Origin: Aeromonas encheleia
Lineage (GTDB): Bacteria; Pseudomonadota; Gammaproteobacteria; Enterobacterales; Aeromonadaceae
Direction of reading: 5' to 3'
NCBI RefSeq assembly: GCF_900637545.1
Contig: NZ_LR134376.1
Coordinates: 3,780,001-3,844,000 of the forward strand
Length of the DNA: 64,000 bases
A program made the position numbers and the translations under genes. The notes below the pieces were generated by a model. That model had not been told where the DNA came from and searched no databases. It worked only from the letters and a program-made list of their open reading frames with translations. Shown here one piece after another: positions 50,874-63,026 of this stretch (positions are counted from its first letter, which is position 1; every line of letters starts with the position of its first letter).

Positions 50874-51095
50874 TCAGCAGCAGACGCGTTGCATCCGCTG
50901 TTGGCCGGGCTCCCACCGCTGGCCATGCTTGGCCTTGCGCTGATAACTGCCCTTGCCCTTCTTGCTCTGCTCGACCCGACCCTGGAACAGCGGTGAGGTC
51001 ACCAGCGCCTTCAGGTGATTGTCGTGAATGACGCCGCGCTGATGATCGTGCGCGGGCTCGGCGGTGGCAGCAGCCACCTTCTGTTGTTTGGCCAT
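50874..51095 (-). CDS. arfA: Alternative ribosome-rescue factor ArfA
   Basis: 73 residues. ArfA recruits RF2 to free ribosomes stalled on mRNAs lacking a stop codon, as a backup to tmRNA. The core HDNHLKALVTSPLFQGRVEQ and SKKGKGSYQRKAKHGQRW matches E. coli ArfA. A 9-bp hairpin covers the last codons (50878-50900). In E. coli a hairpin near the end of arfA is cut by RNase III, so that arfA mRNA is itself non-stop and needs tmRNA to fail. The in-frame tail here is QRMQRVCC; E. coli has LLLSGAC. Confidence 0.92.
   Translation of the reverse strand: MAKQQKVAAATAEPAHDHQRGVIHDNHLKALVTSPLFQGRVEQSKKGKGSYQRKAKHGQRWEPGQQRMQRVCC
50878..50900 (-). promoter_or_regulatory. Hairpin at the end of the arfA frame
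   Basis: On the - strand CAGCGGATG-CAACG-CGTCTGCTG, nine pairs including two G-U, covering the last seven codons and with no T run after it. Fits an RNase III-type processing site that would remove the stop codon. Confidence 0.5.
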
Positions 51096-51227
51096 ATGAC
51101 CCTCTTTCATTGACGAAGATAACGCCCCCTCTAGTTAACGAGGCGGTCAAAAACGCAGCGATTGTGCCTCCGGGCCGGGCACAGAGCAAGCCCAGTGCGC
51201 ATACAGGCAACGCTCATGCGTGATGCC

Positions 51228-51782
51228 TTATGCGAAATGATAAACGACCCGCACCAGGCCACTCGGCAGCAGCTTGCTGCTCTGGGGCACCAGGGCCCCC
51301 GGCAACGGTTCGCCCCCGAACAGCGAGACGCCCTTGCCCAGCACCACCGGCACCCAGAACAGGATCAACTCGTCCACCAGCCCGGCTTGCAGGCCTTGCC
51401 GCACCACGGCGCCACCGTCCAGATAGAGATGCCGTGCCCCCTCCTGCCACAGCTCCCTCAGCACCAGTGCCAGCCCCCCCTGTCGGAAGGAGACGTTGGC
51501 GCGGGGCTCGGCGGGCCTGTGCGTCAGCACCACCAAGGGCTTGTCCCCGTAGATCCAGTCGGGGAAGGCCAGCACAGTCTCGTAGCTGTTGCGCCCCATC
51601 AGCAGGGCATCGGCACTGGCCATTAGCGCGCTGTAGCCGGTCTCCTCCTGGGAGTCGCCGTTATAGGGATCCAGCCAGGCGAGATCATTCCCCTCCCCCG
51701 CGATAAAGCCATCGAGGGAGAGGGCCAGGAAGGCGGAGACCCTGGGCCGCCGGCGCTCCTCGCCCATGGACTCAGTGCTCAT
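51228..51782 (-). CDS. RibD C-terminal/dihydrofolate-reductase-like protein
   Basis: 184 residues of the DHFR-like fold found in RibD reductase domains: VSAFLALSLDGFIAGEGNDLAWL, the MGRNSYETVLAF block, KPLVVLTH and LYLDGGAVVRQGLQAGLVDELILFWVPVVLGKG. Stand-alone members are uncharacterised NADPH reductases. The start overlaps the end of zntR (ATG within its last codons), suggesting coupling; starts at 51797 and 51767 are also possible. Confidence 0.82.
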   Translation of the reverse strand: MSTESMGEERRRPRVSAFLALSLDGFIAGEGNDLAWLDPYNGDSQEETGYSALMASADALLMGRNSYETVLAFPDWIYGDKPLVVLTHRPAEPRANVSFRQGGLALVLRELWQEGARHLYLDGGAVVRQGLQAGLVDELILFWVPVVLGKGVSLFGGEPLPGALVPQSSKLLPSGLVRVVYHFA

Positions 51783-52209
51783 GGTCGTGATGCTCATGGC
51801 GGGCCGGGGCGCCCGACTCCAGGGTCTCGAGGATGGCGCAGTGTTCGGCCGAGCGCGGCCCACCGCAGCAGATGTTGGAGAGCTCCCGCAGGTTCTCGCG
51901 AAAACGGGTCAGCTCGATGATCTTCTGCTCCACCTGGGTCAGCTTGGCGTCGGCCACCGCCTTCACCTCCTGGCAGGTCACCCTGGCCTTGTTGGTGTCG
52001 AGATCCAGCAATTCACCAATGTCGGCGAGGGAGAACCCCACTGACTTGGCGCGGATGATGAACTCCAGCCGTCGCCTGTCCTGCTCGCCATAGAGGCGGT
52101 AGCCGGACTCGTTGCGCAGGCCCGGCGAGATGAGCCCGCTCTTCTCGTAAAAGCGCAGGGTATCCGCCTTCACCCCGCACGCCTTGGCCAGTTCCCCGAT
52201 CCGATACAT
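51772..52209 (-). CDS. zntR: Zn(II)-responsive MerR-family regulator ZntR
   Basis: 145 residues. MerR-type N-terminal HTH (YRIGELAKACGVKADTLRFYEKSGLI), a dimer helix, and the metal loop. The zinc-site Cys residues fall exactly at the E. coli ZntR positions 79 (TCQE), 114 and 115 (ICCGG) and 124 (EHC). A His-rich tail HEHHDHEH is extra. It normally activates the zinc exporter zntA, which is not in this window. Confidence 0.93.
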   Translation of the reverse strand: MYRIGELAKACGVKADTLRFYEKSGLISPGLRNESGYRLYGEQDRRRLEFIIRAKSVGFSLADIGELLDLDTNKARVTCQEVKAVADAKLTQVEQKIIELTRFRENLRELSNICCGGPRSAEHCAILETLESGAPARHEHHDHEH

Positions 52210-52641
52210 GTCCCTCTCCCACTGGATATGGTACTCAATACAAAGCGGATTCCACTATCGCGCCTTTGCCTGTCGATTGCCAGCCAAAGGCAGGAAAGCG
52301 CTAGATAAAGGCGGACGGCAGGGTCATTTCCCGTCAAAACGCTGAAAAGACAAACGTTTCACAAAAATCGACTGGAAAACGTTTAACACCGCACCAGCCA
52401 AGGCTTTGTCACTTTAAAAAATCCACCACGGTTCACATTTTTTGTGTAGAATACGCGCCCACAAGAGAGCGTCGCGTCAAGCGGGCATTTCCTAAAACGC
52501 TTTTGCCAGCATCCGGGCTTTTGGGCGAGAGTGATTTGCGAAATCCCCCACTTCCATTTATTTGGGGACTCTCTGTGCTGGGTGCGGCCAACGTGCGCCT
52601 GCCTCCCATAGAAGTTCCCGCATGCTGAGGACGATAGTGTG
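52210..52641. other. Gap between zntR and purH with PurR-like boxes
   Basis: No ORF of note. Two AAACGTTT cores sit at 52352-52359 (ACAAACGTTTCAC) and 52377-52384, 25 bp apart. They match the centre of the PurR operator (recalled as ACGCAAACGTTTTCGT), though the outer bases agree only partly. A TAGAAT at 52447-52452 could be a -10. The purH leader would then be about 180 nt. Confidence 0.5.
52352..52384. promoter_or_regulatory. Two candidate PurR half-matched operators
   Basis: Two perfect AAACGTTT palindromes, 25 bp between starts, upstream of purHD, which PurR controls in E. coli. No purR gene is in the window. Confidence 0.4.
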
Positions 52642-54234
52642 ATGGAACAAGCTCGACCCATTCGCCGTGCACTGCTGAGTGTGTCTGACAAGACTGGCAT
52701 CCTGGAATTTGCCAAGGCACTCAACGAGCGTGGCGTGGCCCTGCTCTCCACCGGCGGCACCGCCAAGCTGCTCGCCGACGCGGGTCTGCCGGTGACCGAG
52801 GTCTCCGACTACACGGGCTTCCCCGAGATGATGGATGGCCGGGTCAAGACCCTGCATCCCAAGGTGCACGGTGGCATTCTCGGCCGTCGCGATCGGGATG
52901 ACGCCATCATGGCCCAGCACAATATCTCCCCCATCGACATGGTTGTCGTCAACCTCTACCCCTTCGCCGCCACCGTGGCCAAAGCGGGTTGCACCCTGGC
53001 CGACGCGGTCGAGAACATCGACATCGGCGGCCCGACCATGGTGCGCTCCGCCGCCAAGAACCACAAAGACGTGGCCATAGTGGTCAAGGCCGCCGACTAC
53101 AGCCGGGTGATCGCCGAGATGGATGGCAACGGCAACAGCCTGACCCTCGCCACCCGCTTCGATCTCGCCATCGCCGCCTTCGAGCACACCGCCGCCTACG
53201 ACGGCATGATCGCCAACTACTTCGGCACCCTGGTGCCCTCTTACGACGACAACAAGGAAGGCGACGCCGAGTCCCGCTTCCCGCGCACCTTCAACAGCCA
53301 GTTCATCAAGAAGCAGGACATGCGCTACGGCGAGAACAGCCATCAGGCTGCCGCCTTCTATGCCGAGGAGCAGGCCGCACCGGGTTCCGTATCCAGTGCC
53401 ATCCAGCTGCAAGGCAAGGCACTCTCCTACAACAACATCGCCGACACAGACGCGGCGCTGGAGTGCGTGAAGGAGTTCGCCGAGCCGGCCTGCGTCATCG
53501 TCAAGCACGCCAACCCTTGCGGTGTGGCCATAGGTGACGACCTGCTGACGGCCTACGATCGCGCCTATCAGACCGACCCCACCTCGGCCTTTGGCGGCAT
53601 CATCGCCTTCAACCGGCCGCTGGACGGCGCCACCGCCGCCGCCATCGTCGCCCGCCAGTTTGTTGAGGTGATCATCGCCCCCGTGGTGAGCCAGGAGGCC
53701 CGTGACGCCGTCGCCGCCAAGCAGAACGTGCGTCTGCTGGAGTGCGGCCAGTGGACGGCACCGGCCCAGGGCTTTGACCTCAAGCGCGTCAACGGCGGCC
53801 TGCTGGTGCAGGAGCGCGATCTGGGCATGGTGACCCAGGGTGATCTGAAGGTGGTCAGCAAGCGTCAGCCGACCGAGGCCGAGCTGAAAGATCTGCTGTT
53901 CTGCTGGAAGGTGGCCAAGTTCGTCAAGTCCAACGCCATCGTCTACGCCAAGGACGGCCAGACCATAGGCGTCGGCGCCGGCCAGATGAGCCGGGTCTAC
54001 TCCGCCAAGATCGCCGGCATCAAGGCCGAGGATGAAGGGCTGACAGTGGCGGGCTCCGTCATGGCCTCCGATGCCTTCTTCCCGTTCCGCGATGGCATCG
54101 ACGCCGCCGCCGCCGCCGGCATCGCCTGCGTCATCCAGCCGGGTGGCTCGATGCGCGACCAGGAGGTGATCGACGCCGCCGACGAACACGGCATGACCAT
54201 GGTGTTCACCAACATGCGTCACTTCCGTCACTGA
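52642..54234 (+). CDS. purH: AICAR transformylase / IMP cyclohydrolase
   Basis: 530 residues, bifunctional, the last two steps to IMP. The N-terminal MGS-like cyclohydrolase has [26 protein letters not shown] and [19 protein letters not shown]. The C-terminal transformylase has [11 protein letters not shown] and IVKHANPCG with the catalytic Lys-His. AGGA precedes the ATG. purD follows with a terminator-like hairpin in the gap. Confidence 0.98.
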   Translation: MEQARPIRRALLSVSDKTGILEFAKALNERGVALLSTGGTAKLLADAGLPVTEVSDYTGFPEMMDGRVKTLHPKVHGGILGRRDRDDAIMAQHNISPIDMVVVNLYPFAATVAKAGCTLADAVENIDIGGPTMVRSAAKNHKDVAIVVKAADYSRVIAEMDGNGNSLTLATRFDLAIAAFEHTAAYDGMIANYFGTLVPSYDDNKEGDAESRFPRTFNSQFIKKQDMRYGENSHQAAAFYAEEQAAPGSVSSAIQLQGKALSYNNIADTDAALECVKEFAEPACVIVKHANPCGVAIGDDLLTAYDRAYQTDPTSAFGGIIAFNRPLDGATAAAIVARQFVEVIIAPVVSQEARDAVAAKQNVRLLECGQWTAPAQGFDLKRVNGGLLVQERDLGMVTQGDLKVVSKRQPTEAELKDLLFCWKVAKFVKSNAIVYAKDGQTIGVGAGQMSRVYSAKIAGIKAEDEGLTVAGSVMASDAFFPFRDGIDAAAAAGIACVIQPGGSMRDQEVIDAADEHGMTMVFTNMRHFRH

Positions 54235-54241
54235 TGAGTCA

Positions 54242-54264
54242 GGGCCGCCACTGGCGGCCCTTTT
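54242..54264 (+). terminator. Hairpin between purH and purD
   Basis: GGGCCGCC-ACT-GGCGGCCC followed by four T. It may attenuate read-through from purH to purD. Confidence 0.65.
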
Positions 54265-54337
54265 GTTGTCTCTTTTCAACTGGCTATTTTCAACCGCTTG
54301 CCCCAAGCGGTGATCACAAATAGAAGCGAGCGATACG

Positions 54338-55627
<1,290 letters not shown>

Positions 55628-55654
55628 GTCCGGTCGTTCGTACCCTGATGCGAG

Positions 55655-55677
55655 TGGGGCCTGCGGGCCCCTTTTTG
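55655..55677 (+). terminator. Terminator after purD
   Basis: GGGGCC-TGCG-GGCCCC followed by five T. Confidence 0.9.
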
Positions 55678-56022
55678 TGCCTGGGATCCGGGAGCGGGGC
55701 TACTGGCCTGTCGCCAGAGCCATAGGCCGCGCAGTCCCCTGCACCAGCTCGCGCTCGCCCCAGTGAGTGCCTACACCGGCGGCTCACGCTACCCCGCCGA
55801 CGAGCCGAGCTCAGGCCGGCTTGCCTGCTATCCACCCAGCCCCATCAGACCGCCCGTCCCTTCTGTCCTGCTACATGTCGTCAGCACAATGCACACATTT
55901 CGTCACAATTAGTCGCTTTTCAGCCATACATTTGACCCATTTTCATGGCATCATGCTAAATTGACCGCACTCAAATGAGTGCCATAAGAACCCACAATGT
56001 CGTAGTCCCATAAGGAAATCCC
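55678..56022. other. 345-bp gap before the cytochrome genes
   Basis: No gene. The right part is AT-richer and holds a candidate promoter: TTGACC at 55932-55937, 18-bp spacer, CTAAAT at 55956-55961. The predicted start is about 55 bases before the cytochrome b562 ATG. Nothing else stands out. Confidence 0.5.
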
Positions 56023-56397
56023 ATGTTGAAAACTGTGCGCCCCCTGCTGTTGCCCCTGATGTTTGGCCTGATGACCCTGCCCGCCATGGCAGGCGATCTG
56101 GAGCAGCCGATGAAGAAGATCGGCTTCAACTACAAACAGGCACTCAAGGCCAGCGATGCCGCCACCATGGAGAAGCACATCAAGGAGATGAAGGCCCAGC
56201 TCGACATCGCCAAAGAGCAGAACATGCCCACGGCCAAGAAGGAGAAGTTCCTCGAAGGCATGGGCGAGGTGCAGACCGAGCTGGACGCCAGCCTGGCCGC
56301 CCTGCAGGCCGGTGATGAGGAGAAGGCCCGCGCGCATCTGGCCAAGATCAACGACCTGAAGAAGGAGTACCACACCTATGCCAAGCAGAAAGGCTGA
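56023..56397 (+). CDS. Periplasmic cytochrome b562-family protein
   Basis: 124 residues with a signal peptide (FGLMTLPAMA, then GDLEQPM). The mature four-helix bundle keeps both b562 heme ligands in place: Met7 of the mature protein (DLEQPM) and a His near the end in KKEYHTYAKQ. It would bind a b-type heme in the periplasm. It overlaps the following b561 gene by 20 bases, suggesting the two exchange electrons. Confidence 0.85.
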   Translation: MLKTVRPLLLPLMFGLMTLPAMAGDLEQPMKKIGFNYKQALKASDAATMEKHIKEMKAQLDIAKEQNMPTAKKEKFLEGMGEVQTELDASLAALQAGDEEKARAHLAKINDLKKEYHTYAKQKG

Positions 56398-56932
56398 GCC
56401 TTTTCGCTGGGATAGCCTGGTCCGCCTCATTCACTGGGGGGTGGCGGCGGCCTGCGTCGCCAACCTCTGGTTCAACGAGGCGGGAGAGACCTGGCACGAG
56501 CGTCTCGGCTATCTGGCCATCATCCTGATCAGCCTGCGGCTGGGGTGGGGACTCTCCTTCGCCAGAGGCCACGCCCGCCTGAGCGCCCTCATCCCGAACC
56601 GGGAGGACTTCCGCCAGCAGGCCCTGGCGCTGCGTGAACGCGCCCCCGCCGCCCCCGGCCATCACGGCAGCGGCAAGCTGGCGGTCTGGGCACTCTGGCT
56701 GCTCATCCTGGCTACCGCGGGCACCGGCTGGTTTCAAAACACCGAGCCGGGGTTTGAACTGGGGGCCGACGACTGGCATGTCTGGTGTACCTGGACGCTG
56801 CAGGGACTTATTGCCCTGCACCTGTGCGCCATCGTCTACACCTCCTGGCGCCAGCGCAGCAATCTGTTGGCCCGCATGCTGCCGATGCGCCAGCGCGCCG
56901 CCCCGGTCCGACAGCAAGAACCACACTCCTGA
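56378..56932 (+). CDS. Cytochrome b561-family diheme membrane protein
   Basis: 184 residues, four helices. His ligands of the b561 family are visible in RLIHWG (about 19), ETWHERLG (about 40), DDWHVW and ALHLCAIVY. Such proteins pass electrons from the quinone pool to periplasmic acceptors; the b562 encoded just upstream is the obvious partner. The 20-bp overlap implies coupled translation. Confidence 0.88.
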   Translation: MPSRKAEPFRWDSLVRLIHWGVAAACVANLWFNEAGETWHERLGYLAIILISLRLGWGLSFARGHARLSALIPNREDFRQQALALRERAPAAPGHHGSGKLAVWALWLLILATAGTGWFQNTEPGFELGADDWHVWCTWTLQGLIALHLCAIVYTSWRQRSNLLARMLPMRQRAAPVRQQEPHS

Positions 56933-57300
56933 TCCCGAGAACCCATGGCAGGGCGATGTGCATTCGCCGCGCCCTGCCATCGCTGACCCGCTAACACCTT
57001 CACCTGCATAGGGGAGCACTCCCCTCCTCTCTCCCTGCTATTCCCCTCCTCACCACGACCGAAAACCCATCGGCACTGGCACCGGATGGCGGTGCTGAGC
57101 CGCCTCGTTCACCCCGCACAGCCGAGAGCCGACAAGTGCCATATGAAAGCATTTTCATTCACAGTTTTTAACTAATTACGCCTGCTCGATTTTCAACCAG
57201 CTGGATTTCATCAATGCTACTGAACCGAACGAGAGTTGTTCGTCGTCCGTTCGAGATTCAGGCAGTGAAAACCAATAACAAAATCGAAGGGAAAATCGTC
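56933..57300. other. 368-bp gap before the amylase gene
   Basis: No gene seen. A palindrome ATGAAA-GCAT-TTTCAT at 57143-57158 lies in an AT-rich segment about 145 bases before the amylase ATG and is a possible operator. An in-frame ATG at 57214 would add 29 residues to the amylase but reads as non-signal sequence. Confidence 0.45.
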
Positions 57301-59877
57301 ATGCACAACACACTGTTTCGAACCGCCCTGCTCGCCGCGGCGCTTGGCTCATTCAGCCACTCCGCCACCGCCGAAGGCGTCATGGTCCATCTGTTCCAAT
57401 GGAAGTTCAACGACATCGCCAACGAGTGCGAGACGGTGCTCGGTCCCAAGGGGTTCGGGGGCGTCCAGATCACGCCACCGGCCGAGCACAAGCAGGGGAG
57501 CGAGTACTGGTGGACCGTCTACCAGCCGGTCAGCTTCAAGAATTTCAACAGCTTCGGTGGCAGTGAGGCGGAGCTCAGGAGCATGATCACCCGCTGCAAC
57601 GCCGCCGGGGTCAAGATCTACGCCGACGCCGTCTTCAACCAGCTGGCCTCGGGCACAGGCACCGCCACCGGCGGGGGCAGCTACAACTCCGGCCAGTTCC
57701 AGTATCCCCAGTTCGGTTACAACGACTTCCACCACAGCGGTGATATCACCAACTACGGCGACAGCAACAACGTCTGGAACGGCGCCCTCTACGGCATGCC
57801 GGATCTGAACACAGGATCCGCCTACGTGCAGGAGCAGATCGCCACCTACATGAAGACCCTGCTCGGTTGGGGAGTTGCCGGTTTTCGCGTCGACGCGGCC
57901 AAGCACATGGCCCCCAGCGAGGTGAAGGCGATCCTCGACAAGGCAGGCAGTCCCAAGGCCTATCTGGAGGTGATAGGTGCCGGTGGGGAATCCGCCGAGA
58001 TCCAGCCCAACCGCTACACCTATATCGACAGGGTCACCGACTTCAAATACGGCACCAGCCTCGCCGCCAACTTCAACGGCCAGATCAAGAACCTCAAGAC
58101 CCTGGGGGAGAGCTGGGGCCTGCTCCCCTCCGACAAGTCCTTCATCTTCGTGGTCAACCACGACCGCGAACGCGGCCACGGCGGTGGCGGCATGCTCACC
58201 TTCATGAATGGCACCCGCTATGAGCTGGCCAACGTCTTCATGATGGCCTGGCCCTATGGCTGGAAACAGGTGATGTCCGGCTACCGCTTCGCCGACATGG
58301 GCAAGTACGAGACCGACAAGGGCGCGCCGGGCAGCACGCCCTGCTCCGACAGCCAGTGGAACTGCGAACAGCGCCGTCCGACCATCATGAACATGGCCCT
58401 GTTCCACAACAGGACCGAGGGCACTGCGGTCAGCAACTGGTGGGACAACGGCAACAACCAGATCGCCTTCAGCCGGGGTGAGAAGGGCTTCGTCGCCATC
58501 AACAACGAGAGCGGCAGCCTGGTGGCCTCGGTGCAGACCGGCCTGCCGGCCGGCGAGTACTGCAACATCTTGAGCGGCAACGATTACTGCAGCGGCGCCT
58601 ATATCCAGGTCGACGGCAGCGGCAAGGCCAGCCTGAACCTCGCAGGCATGAAGGCCGCCGCCATCCTGGCCGGCTGTACCAAGGCCAGCCCCTGTGGTGG
58701 GACGACCCTGCCGGGCAACAGGTTCAGCAGCCTGAACCTGCGCGGCACCCACAACGCCTGGGGCAACACCCCCATGCAGGTGGATGCCAACCGCATCTGG
58801 TCCGCCATCATCAACCTGACCGGCGCCGGTGATGCCACCGGGACCCAGCGCTTCAAGTTCGACGTCTTCGGCAACTGGACCGAAAACTATGGCGACAACG
58901 AAGGGGATGGCATCGCCGACAAGGGCAGCACCAAGGACATCTACCTCAGTGGCGTCGGCCAGTATCGTGTCTCCCTCAAGGAGAGCGATCTCAGCTACAC
59001 CCTGACCGCCCTGAACGCCAACCAGGCCCCTGTCGCCGTCCTCTCGCCCAAGGCCATCAGCGTCAAGCTGGGGGAGAGCGTGGTGTTCGATGGCTCCGCC
59101 TCCAGCGACGATACCGGGGTAGTGAGCTACGGCTGGTCCACCGGCGGCAGCGCCCAGACCGAGACAGTCCAGTTCGATACCCTGGGCTCCCACACCGTCA
59201 CTCTGACCGTCACCGACGCCGAGGGGCTGACCGCCAGCGCCAGCGCCACCGTGAACGTCACCGACAGCAACGGCAGCTACACCAGCGTGCTGCCGACCCT
59301 GAACTTCCGTGGCACCCCCAACGGCTGGGGCGCACTGGCCATGACCCTGATCGCCGACAATCAGTGGGAGGCGCAAGTCAGCTTCGACGGTCAGACCAAC
59401 CAGCGCTTCAAGTTCGACGTCAAGGGGGACTGGAGCCAGAACTACGGCGATACCAACAAGGATGGCGTGGCCGAGCAGGCCGGTGCCGACATCGCCACCA
59501 CTGTCACCGGCCTGTACCACGTGCGCTTCAACGACCAGAGCCTGCAGTACAGCCTGAGCCCGGTCAGCGTCGGCTATGCCAAGAACTTCGCCAGCCTGAA
59601 CCTGCGCGGCACCCCCAACGGCTGGGGCACCACCCCCCTGACCCTGGTCGGCGACCACCTGTGGCAGGCCAGCGTCACCTTCAGCGGCGCCGGTGATGCC
59701 AACGGCGGGCAACGCTTCAAGTTCGACGTCAAGGGGGACTGGACCCAGAACTACGGCGACAGCAACCAGGACGGCGTGGCCGAGTCGGCAGGGGCCGACA
59801 TCACCAGCGCGGTGATCGGTGCCTATCTGGTTCGCTTCAACGACCAGACCCTGGCCTACAGCCTGAGCGCCCAGTAA
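57301..59877 (+). CDS. Secreted multi-module alpha-amylase (GH13)
   Basis: 858 residues. Signal peptide TALLAAALGSFSHSATA. The GH13 barrel keeps all four regions: YADAVFNQL, GFRVDAAKHM (nucleophile Asp near 198), YLEVIG (acid Glu near 223) and FVVNHD (Asp near 288). An Aamy_C sheet reaches to about 455. Then come three starch-binding-like modules (about 483-572, 665-755, 765-858), each with SLNLRGT/NFRGT...W and QRFKFDV...NYGD. A PKD domain lies between the first and second (about 575-655, PVAVLSPKAISVKLGESVVFDG). It hydrolyses alpha-1,4 glucans outside the cell. ATG 57301 was chosen because the signal peptide starts there. Confidence 0.93.
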   Translation: MHNTLFRTALLAAALGSFSHSATAEGVMVHLFQWKFNDIANECETVLGPKGFGGVQITPPAEHKQGSEYWWTVYQPVSFKNFNSFGGSEAELRSMITRCNAAGVKIYADAVFNQLASGTGTATGGGSYNSGQFQYPQFGYNDFHHSGDITNYGDSNNVWNGALYGMPDLNTGSAYVQEQIATYMKTLLGWGVAGFRVDAAKHMAPSEVKAILDKAGSPKAYLEVIGAGGESAEIQPNRYTYIDRVTDFKYGTSLAANFNGQIKNLKTLGESWGLLPSDKSFIFVVNHDRERGHGGGGMLTFMNGTRYELANVFMMAWPYGWKQVMSGYRFADMGKYETDKGAPGSTPCSDSQWNCEQRRPTIMNMALFHNRTEGTAVSNWWDNGNNQIAFSRGEKGFVAINNESGSLVASVQTGLPAGEYCNILSGNDYCSGAYIQVDGSGKASLNLAGMKAAAILAGCTKASPCGGTTLPGNRFSSLNLRGTHNAWGNTPMQVDANRIWSAIINLTGAGDATGTQRFKFDVFGNWTENYGDNEGDGIADKGSTKDIYLSGVGQYRVSLKESDLSYTLTALNANQAPVAVLSPKAISVKLGESVVFDGSASSDDTGVVSYGWSTGGSAQTETVQFDTLGSHTVTLTVTDAEGLTASASATVNVTDSNGSYTSVLPTLNFRGTPNGWGALAMTLIADNQWEAQVSFDGQTNQRFKFDVKGDWSQNYGDTNKDGVAEQAGADIATTVTGLYHVRFNDQSLQYSLSPVSVGYAKNFASLNLRGTPNGWGTTPLTLVGDHLWQASVTFSGAGDANGGQRFKFDVKGDWTQNYGDSNQDGVAESAGADITSAVIGAYLVRFNDQTLAYSLSAQ
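59404..59743 (+). repeat. Duplicated module DNA in the amylase
   Basis: A 31-nt stretch encoding RFKFDVKGDW is identical at 59404-59434 and 59713-59743, 309 bp (103 codons) apart. The last two binding modules are recent in-frame duplicates; the first (around 58849) is more diverged. Confidence 0.85.
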
Positions 59878-59923
59878 GCCGGCGAGGGGCGGTGACGCCC
59901 CGCGCCTGCATGCTCACCAGCAT

Positions 59924-59955
59924 GGCCTCCTCCCCCTGGGCAGGAGGCCTTTTTT
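59924..59955 (+). terminator. Terminator after the amylase gene
   Basis: GGCCTCCT/AGGAGGCC around a 10-nt loop, then six T. Confidence 0.9.
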
Positions 59956-60173
59956 ATCCGCGAGGTGCCCCATGCGATCAGCGTGCGGCCCGGCGGGACT
60001 CACCTCGAGAGACCCCCTGGCTTGCTCCGTCTCCAGCCGGCCTGACCGTCGCCATTGGCGCCCTCCTGCTGTTTGTCTCTGCCTGCACGGCGGATGCATG
60101 GCCCCTCTCTTCCCCATTTCCCGGCCGCTGACTCGCAGGCATACTGGAATTACATCCCCATGCAGGAGCGCAT

Positions 60174-60644
60174 ATGAAACAGCTGGAAACCCTCAGGGCC
60201 GAGGGACGGATTGAAGAGGCTCGCCAACACGGTCTGCTGCAACTCATCGAGCACCCGCAGCACGCCGAGCTGCATTATGAGGTGGCCTGCCTGCACGACA
60301 CGCTCGGGCGCGAGACCCAGGCCATTCCCCTCTACCAGAAGGCCATAGCGCTGGGACTGAGCGAGGTCTCCTTGCGCGGCGCCTGGCTGGGTCTCGGCAG
60401 CTCTTATCGCAGCACCGGGCAGTATGCCGAGGCCCTGGCCGCCTTCGAGCAGGGGCTGGCCCGCTTCCCCGACGCCACCGAGTTCAGGGTGTTTAGGGCC
60501 ATGGCCTGTTACAACCTGGGCCACCACAAGGAGGGAATGGAAAGCCTGCTGGCCGTGCTGGCCGTCACGACGACGGATCCCGACCTCACCCCCTATAGGC
60601 GCGCCATCGCGCTCTACGCCGAGGATCTTGACCGGCGTTGGTGA
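60174..60644 (+). CDS. TPR-repeat protein
   Basis: 156 residues, cytosolic. At least three tetratricopeptide-like helix pairs: AELHYEVACLHDTLGRETQAIPLYQKAIAL, then LGLGSSYRSTGQYAEALAAFEQGLARFP, then FRVFRAMACYNLGHHKEGMESLLAVL. TPRs mediate protein contacts; the partner is unknown. AGGAGCGCAT precedes the ATG. It lies between the amylase and the tRNA, with its own terminator. Confidence 0.82.
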   Translation: MKQLETLRAEGRIEEARQHGLLQLIEHPQHAELHYEVACLHDTLGRETQAIPLYQKAIALGLSEVSLRGAWLGLGSSYRSTGQYAEALAAFEQGLARFPDATEFRVFRAMACYNLGHHKEGMESLLAVLAVTTTDPDLTPYRRAIALYAEDLDRRW

Positions 60645-60656
60645 ACGCCAGAAACG

Positions 60657-60684
60657 ACAAAGCCGCTCATAAGAGCGGCTTTGT
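60657..60684. terminator. Shared terminator of the TPR gene and tRNA-Ile2
   Basis: ACAAAGCCGCTC-ATAA-GAGCGGCTTTGT, a 12-bp stem; the - strand side serves the leftward tRNA. Confidence 0.85.
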
Positions 60685-60691
60685 CTGAATT

Positions 60692-60768
60692 TGGTGGCCC
60701 CTGCCTGACTTGAACAGGCGACCAATCGATTATGAGTCGACTGCTCTAACCAACTGAGCTAAGGGGCC
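60692..60768 (-). tRNA. ileX: tRNA-Ile2 (CAU anticodon, lysidine type)
   Basis: 77 nt read leftward. The acceptor stem GGCCCCT pairs with AGGGGCC and is followed by an encoded CCA. The D-loop has AGCTCAGTTGGTTAGAGC, the anticodon loop is CTCATAA (CAU), and the T-arm contains GTTCAAGTC. The body is nearly the E. coli ileX sequence, unlike initiator or elongator tRNA-Met. TilS would convert C34 to lysidine so that it reads AUA. It lies by rpoD as in E. coli. Confidence 0.95.
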
Positions 60769-60890
60769 AGAATCTTGGTTTTGCGGCGTGGATTATAGGG
60801 GATGTGTGATAACCCGTCCATAGGCAGATCAACCACTTGGCGAGTTTTTGTCCACCCGTCAGCAAATCTCTCTGCGCCCTGGCTCCCGGA

Positions 60891-60920
60891 TAAAACAAAG
60901 CCCCGCATGGCGGGGCTTTT
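60891..60920 (-). terminator. Terminator after rpoD
   Basis: AAAGCCCCGC-ATG-GCGGGGCTTT; on the - strand it ends in TTTGTTTTA. Confidence 0.9.
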
Positions 60921-60947
60921 GAGACAGCTCAGGGCAATGCTTCAGGA

Positions 60948-62804
<1,857 letters not shown>

Positions 62805-63026
62805 AGAACTCATCCGGTTGGTGTTGCTAGGTTGCGCGTACAGTGCGCTGCTGCGCAAATAGCCAATTCTAATAGAAAACCGCCAGACATGCTATGTCTG
62901 GTTGCGGCGTCGGTCATGAGAAACCCCTGCCCGCAGTATTGTCGGGGCCAGGCGGTTATACAATATTTGCTTTTAATCCCGTCGATTCGGGCAACGGTAT
63001 TTATATTGAGACTAAACACTCAAATA

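Noticed and set aside
51228-51863. Longer start for the RibD-C protein at 51863
   Set aside because: The extra N-terminal residues are the antisense-like reading of zntR codons and lack family similarity.
57349-59712. 787-codon open frame opposite the amylase
   Set aside because: Long only because the amylase avoids certain codons; composition is Gly/Val/Ala-rich without any domain.
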